DNA of 62,389 nt from positions 1 through 62,389 of the forward strand of contig NZ_LGTB01000050.1 in NCBI RefSeq assembly GCF_001238275.1, read 5' to 3'. The translations under genes were made by a program, and so were the position numbers. Origin of the DNA: Bradyrhizobium viridifuturi (GTDB lineage: Bacteria; Pseudomonadota; Alphaproteobacteria; Rhizobiales; Xanthobacteraceae). The notes under the pieces were generated by a model. That model made no database searches. It was not told the origin of the DNA and saw only the letters and a list, made by a program, of their open reading frames with translations. Position 1 is the stretch's first letter. Every line of letters begins with the position of its first letter. Shown piece by piece: positions 61,705 to 62,389 of the stretch.

Positions 61705-62389
61705 ATGACGACGACGGCGGCGCTCGAACTGGTGCAATTGACCAAGACCTACGGCGGCATCACCGCGGTTGACGCCATCAACCTCAAGATTCCGGCCGGC
61801 TCCTATTGTTGCCTGCTTGGACCATCGGGCTGCGGCAAGACATCCACCCTGCGCATGGTGGCCGGCCATGAATCGGTGACGTCAGGCGACATCATTGTCG
61901 GGCCGAAGAATGTGACGGGCCTGCCCCCTGCCGATCGAAGCACGGCGATGATGTTCCAGTCCTACGCGCTGTTCCCGCATCTTTCCGTCATCGACAATGT
62001 CGGCTTTGCCTTGAAAATGAAGGGCGTCGCCAAGGCTGCGCGTCGCGCCGAAGCGATGAAGTTGCTGGAGCTCGTCGATATGCAGCCTTATGCGGCAAGG
62101 CTGCCGGGTCAGCTTTCCGGCGGCCAGCAGCAGCGCGTGGCGCTCGCGCGTGCGCTGATTACCTCGCCCCAGATCCTGCTGCTGGACGAGCCGCTTTCGG
62201 CGCTCGATCCGTTCCTGCGGCTGCGGATGAGAGCCGAACTGAAGAAGCTGCAGCGCGAGCTCGGGCTTACCTTCATCCACGTGACGCATGGCCAGGACGA
62301 GGCGATGGCCCTCGCCGACATCGTGGTTCTCATGAATGGCGGCCGGATCGAACAGCAGGGCTCGCCGCGTGAAATCTTCAACCACCCCC
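61705..62389 (+). CDS. ABC transporter ATPase (PotA-like), partial at the window end
   Basis: The first 228 codons of an ATPase that runs off the end of the window. Walker A is GPSGCGKTSTL, the signature is LSGGQQQRVALARA, Walker B is ILLLDEPLSALD and the H-loop is FIHVTHGQDEAMA. It resembles ATPases of polyamine/iron/small-molecule importers (PotA class). The ATG at 61705 is preferred because ggcgga lies nine bases before it; in-frame ATGs at 61684 and 61696 are possible. With a sigma-54 promoter and the URC and ring-hydrolase genes next door, it probably begins an importer for a pyrimidine or triazine compound. Confidence 0.9.
   Translation, partial: MTTTAALELVQLTKTYGGITAVDAINLKIPAGSYCCLLGPSGCGKTSTLRMVAGHESVTSGDIIVGPKNVTGLPPADRSTAMMFQSYALFPHLSVIDNVGFALKMKGVAKAARRAEAMKLLELVDMQPYAARLPGQLSGGQQQRVALARALITSPQILLLDEPLSALDPFLRLRMRAELKKLQRELGLTFIHVTHGQDEAMALADIVVLMNGGRIEQQGSPREIFNHP

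Noticed and set aside
1..62389. Insertion sequences, integrases or phage genes
   Set aside because: No transposase, integrase or terminal inverted repeats flanked by target duplications were recognised.

Overview
The window reads as chromosome of an alphaproteobacterium of the Bradyrhizobium type. GC content is high throughout, there is a MipZ division-plane ATPase, a large porin of the rhizobial kind with an ADLPVKAKAVEYVKVCSLYG-type N-terminus, an AmiF formamidase, and two families of short dispersed palindromic repeats that often begin exactly at a stop codon. I see no insertion sequence, prophage, CRISPR array, rRNA or tRNA.

Layout. 0.2-9.3 kb: an SDR protein, HU, a four-gene peptide/opine-type ABC importer, a broken FAD oxidoreductase and a broken VOC protein. 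9.4-16.9 kb: a sugar ABC importer without an ATPase, an AraC regulator divergent from a secreted alpha/beta hydrolase, and small secreted or membrane proteins. 17.3-24.5 kb: a cysteine hydrolase divergent from formamidase amiF, YeiH with its LysR regulator, an orphan histidine kinase, and an allantoate/N-carbamoyl amidohydrolase. 24.8-31.6 kb: a BMP-type nucleobase/ureide ABC importer with a biuret-hydrolase-like enzyme inside the operon, then PuuE allantoinase and DUF3830. 31.8-40 kb: an SDR, a tryptophan leader peptide with attenuator in front of trpS, a mutarotase, a MarR/enoyl-CoA hydratase pair, CHAD, SulP, and a LacI regulator divergent from a PhyH/MFS/TIM-barrel operon. 43-50.5 kb: a GH79-like secreted hydrolase, mipZ, an enoyl-CoA hydratase divergent from TetR, an SDR, a GST and a luciferase-like flavoprotein. 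50.5-56.5 kb: a porin and an Mfd-like helicase. 56.5-62.4 kb: a URC-type uracil catabolic cluster (URC1, URC4, uracil phosphoribosyltransferase) with a cyanuric acid/barbiturate ring-opening hydrolase and the start of an ABC transporter.

Two themes connect the parts. First, nitrogen scavenging from amides, ureides and pyrimidine or triazine rings: five sites matching the sigma-54 -24/-12 consensus (GG, ten bases, GC) lie in front of genes of this kind and apparently mark one NtrC-type regulon. Second, the trpS leader is a complete ribosome-mediated attenuator (15-residue peptide with two Trp codons, 1:2, 2:3 and 3:4 hairpins, oligo-T) in front of a tryptophanyl-tRNA synthetase gene.

A caution on quality: nine genes or gene remnants lose their frame by what looks like one missing G in a GG or GGG run. 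Nine deletions and no insertions suggest a systematic sequencing or assembly error rather than gene decay, so the entries called pseudogene here may be intact in the living organism.
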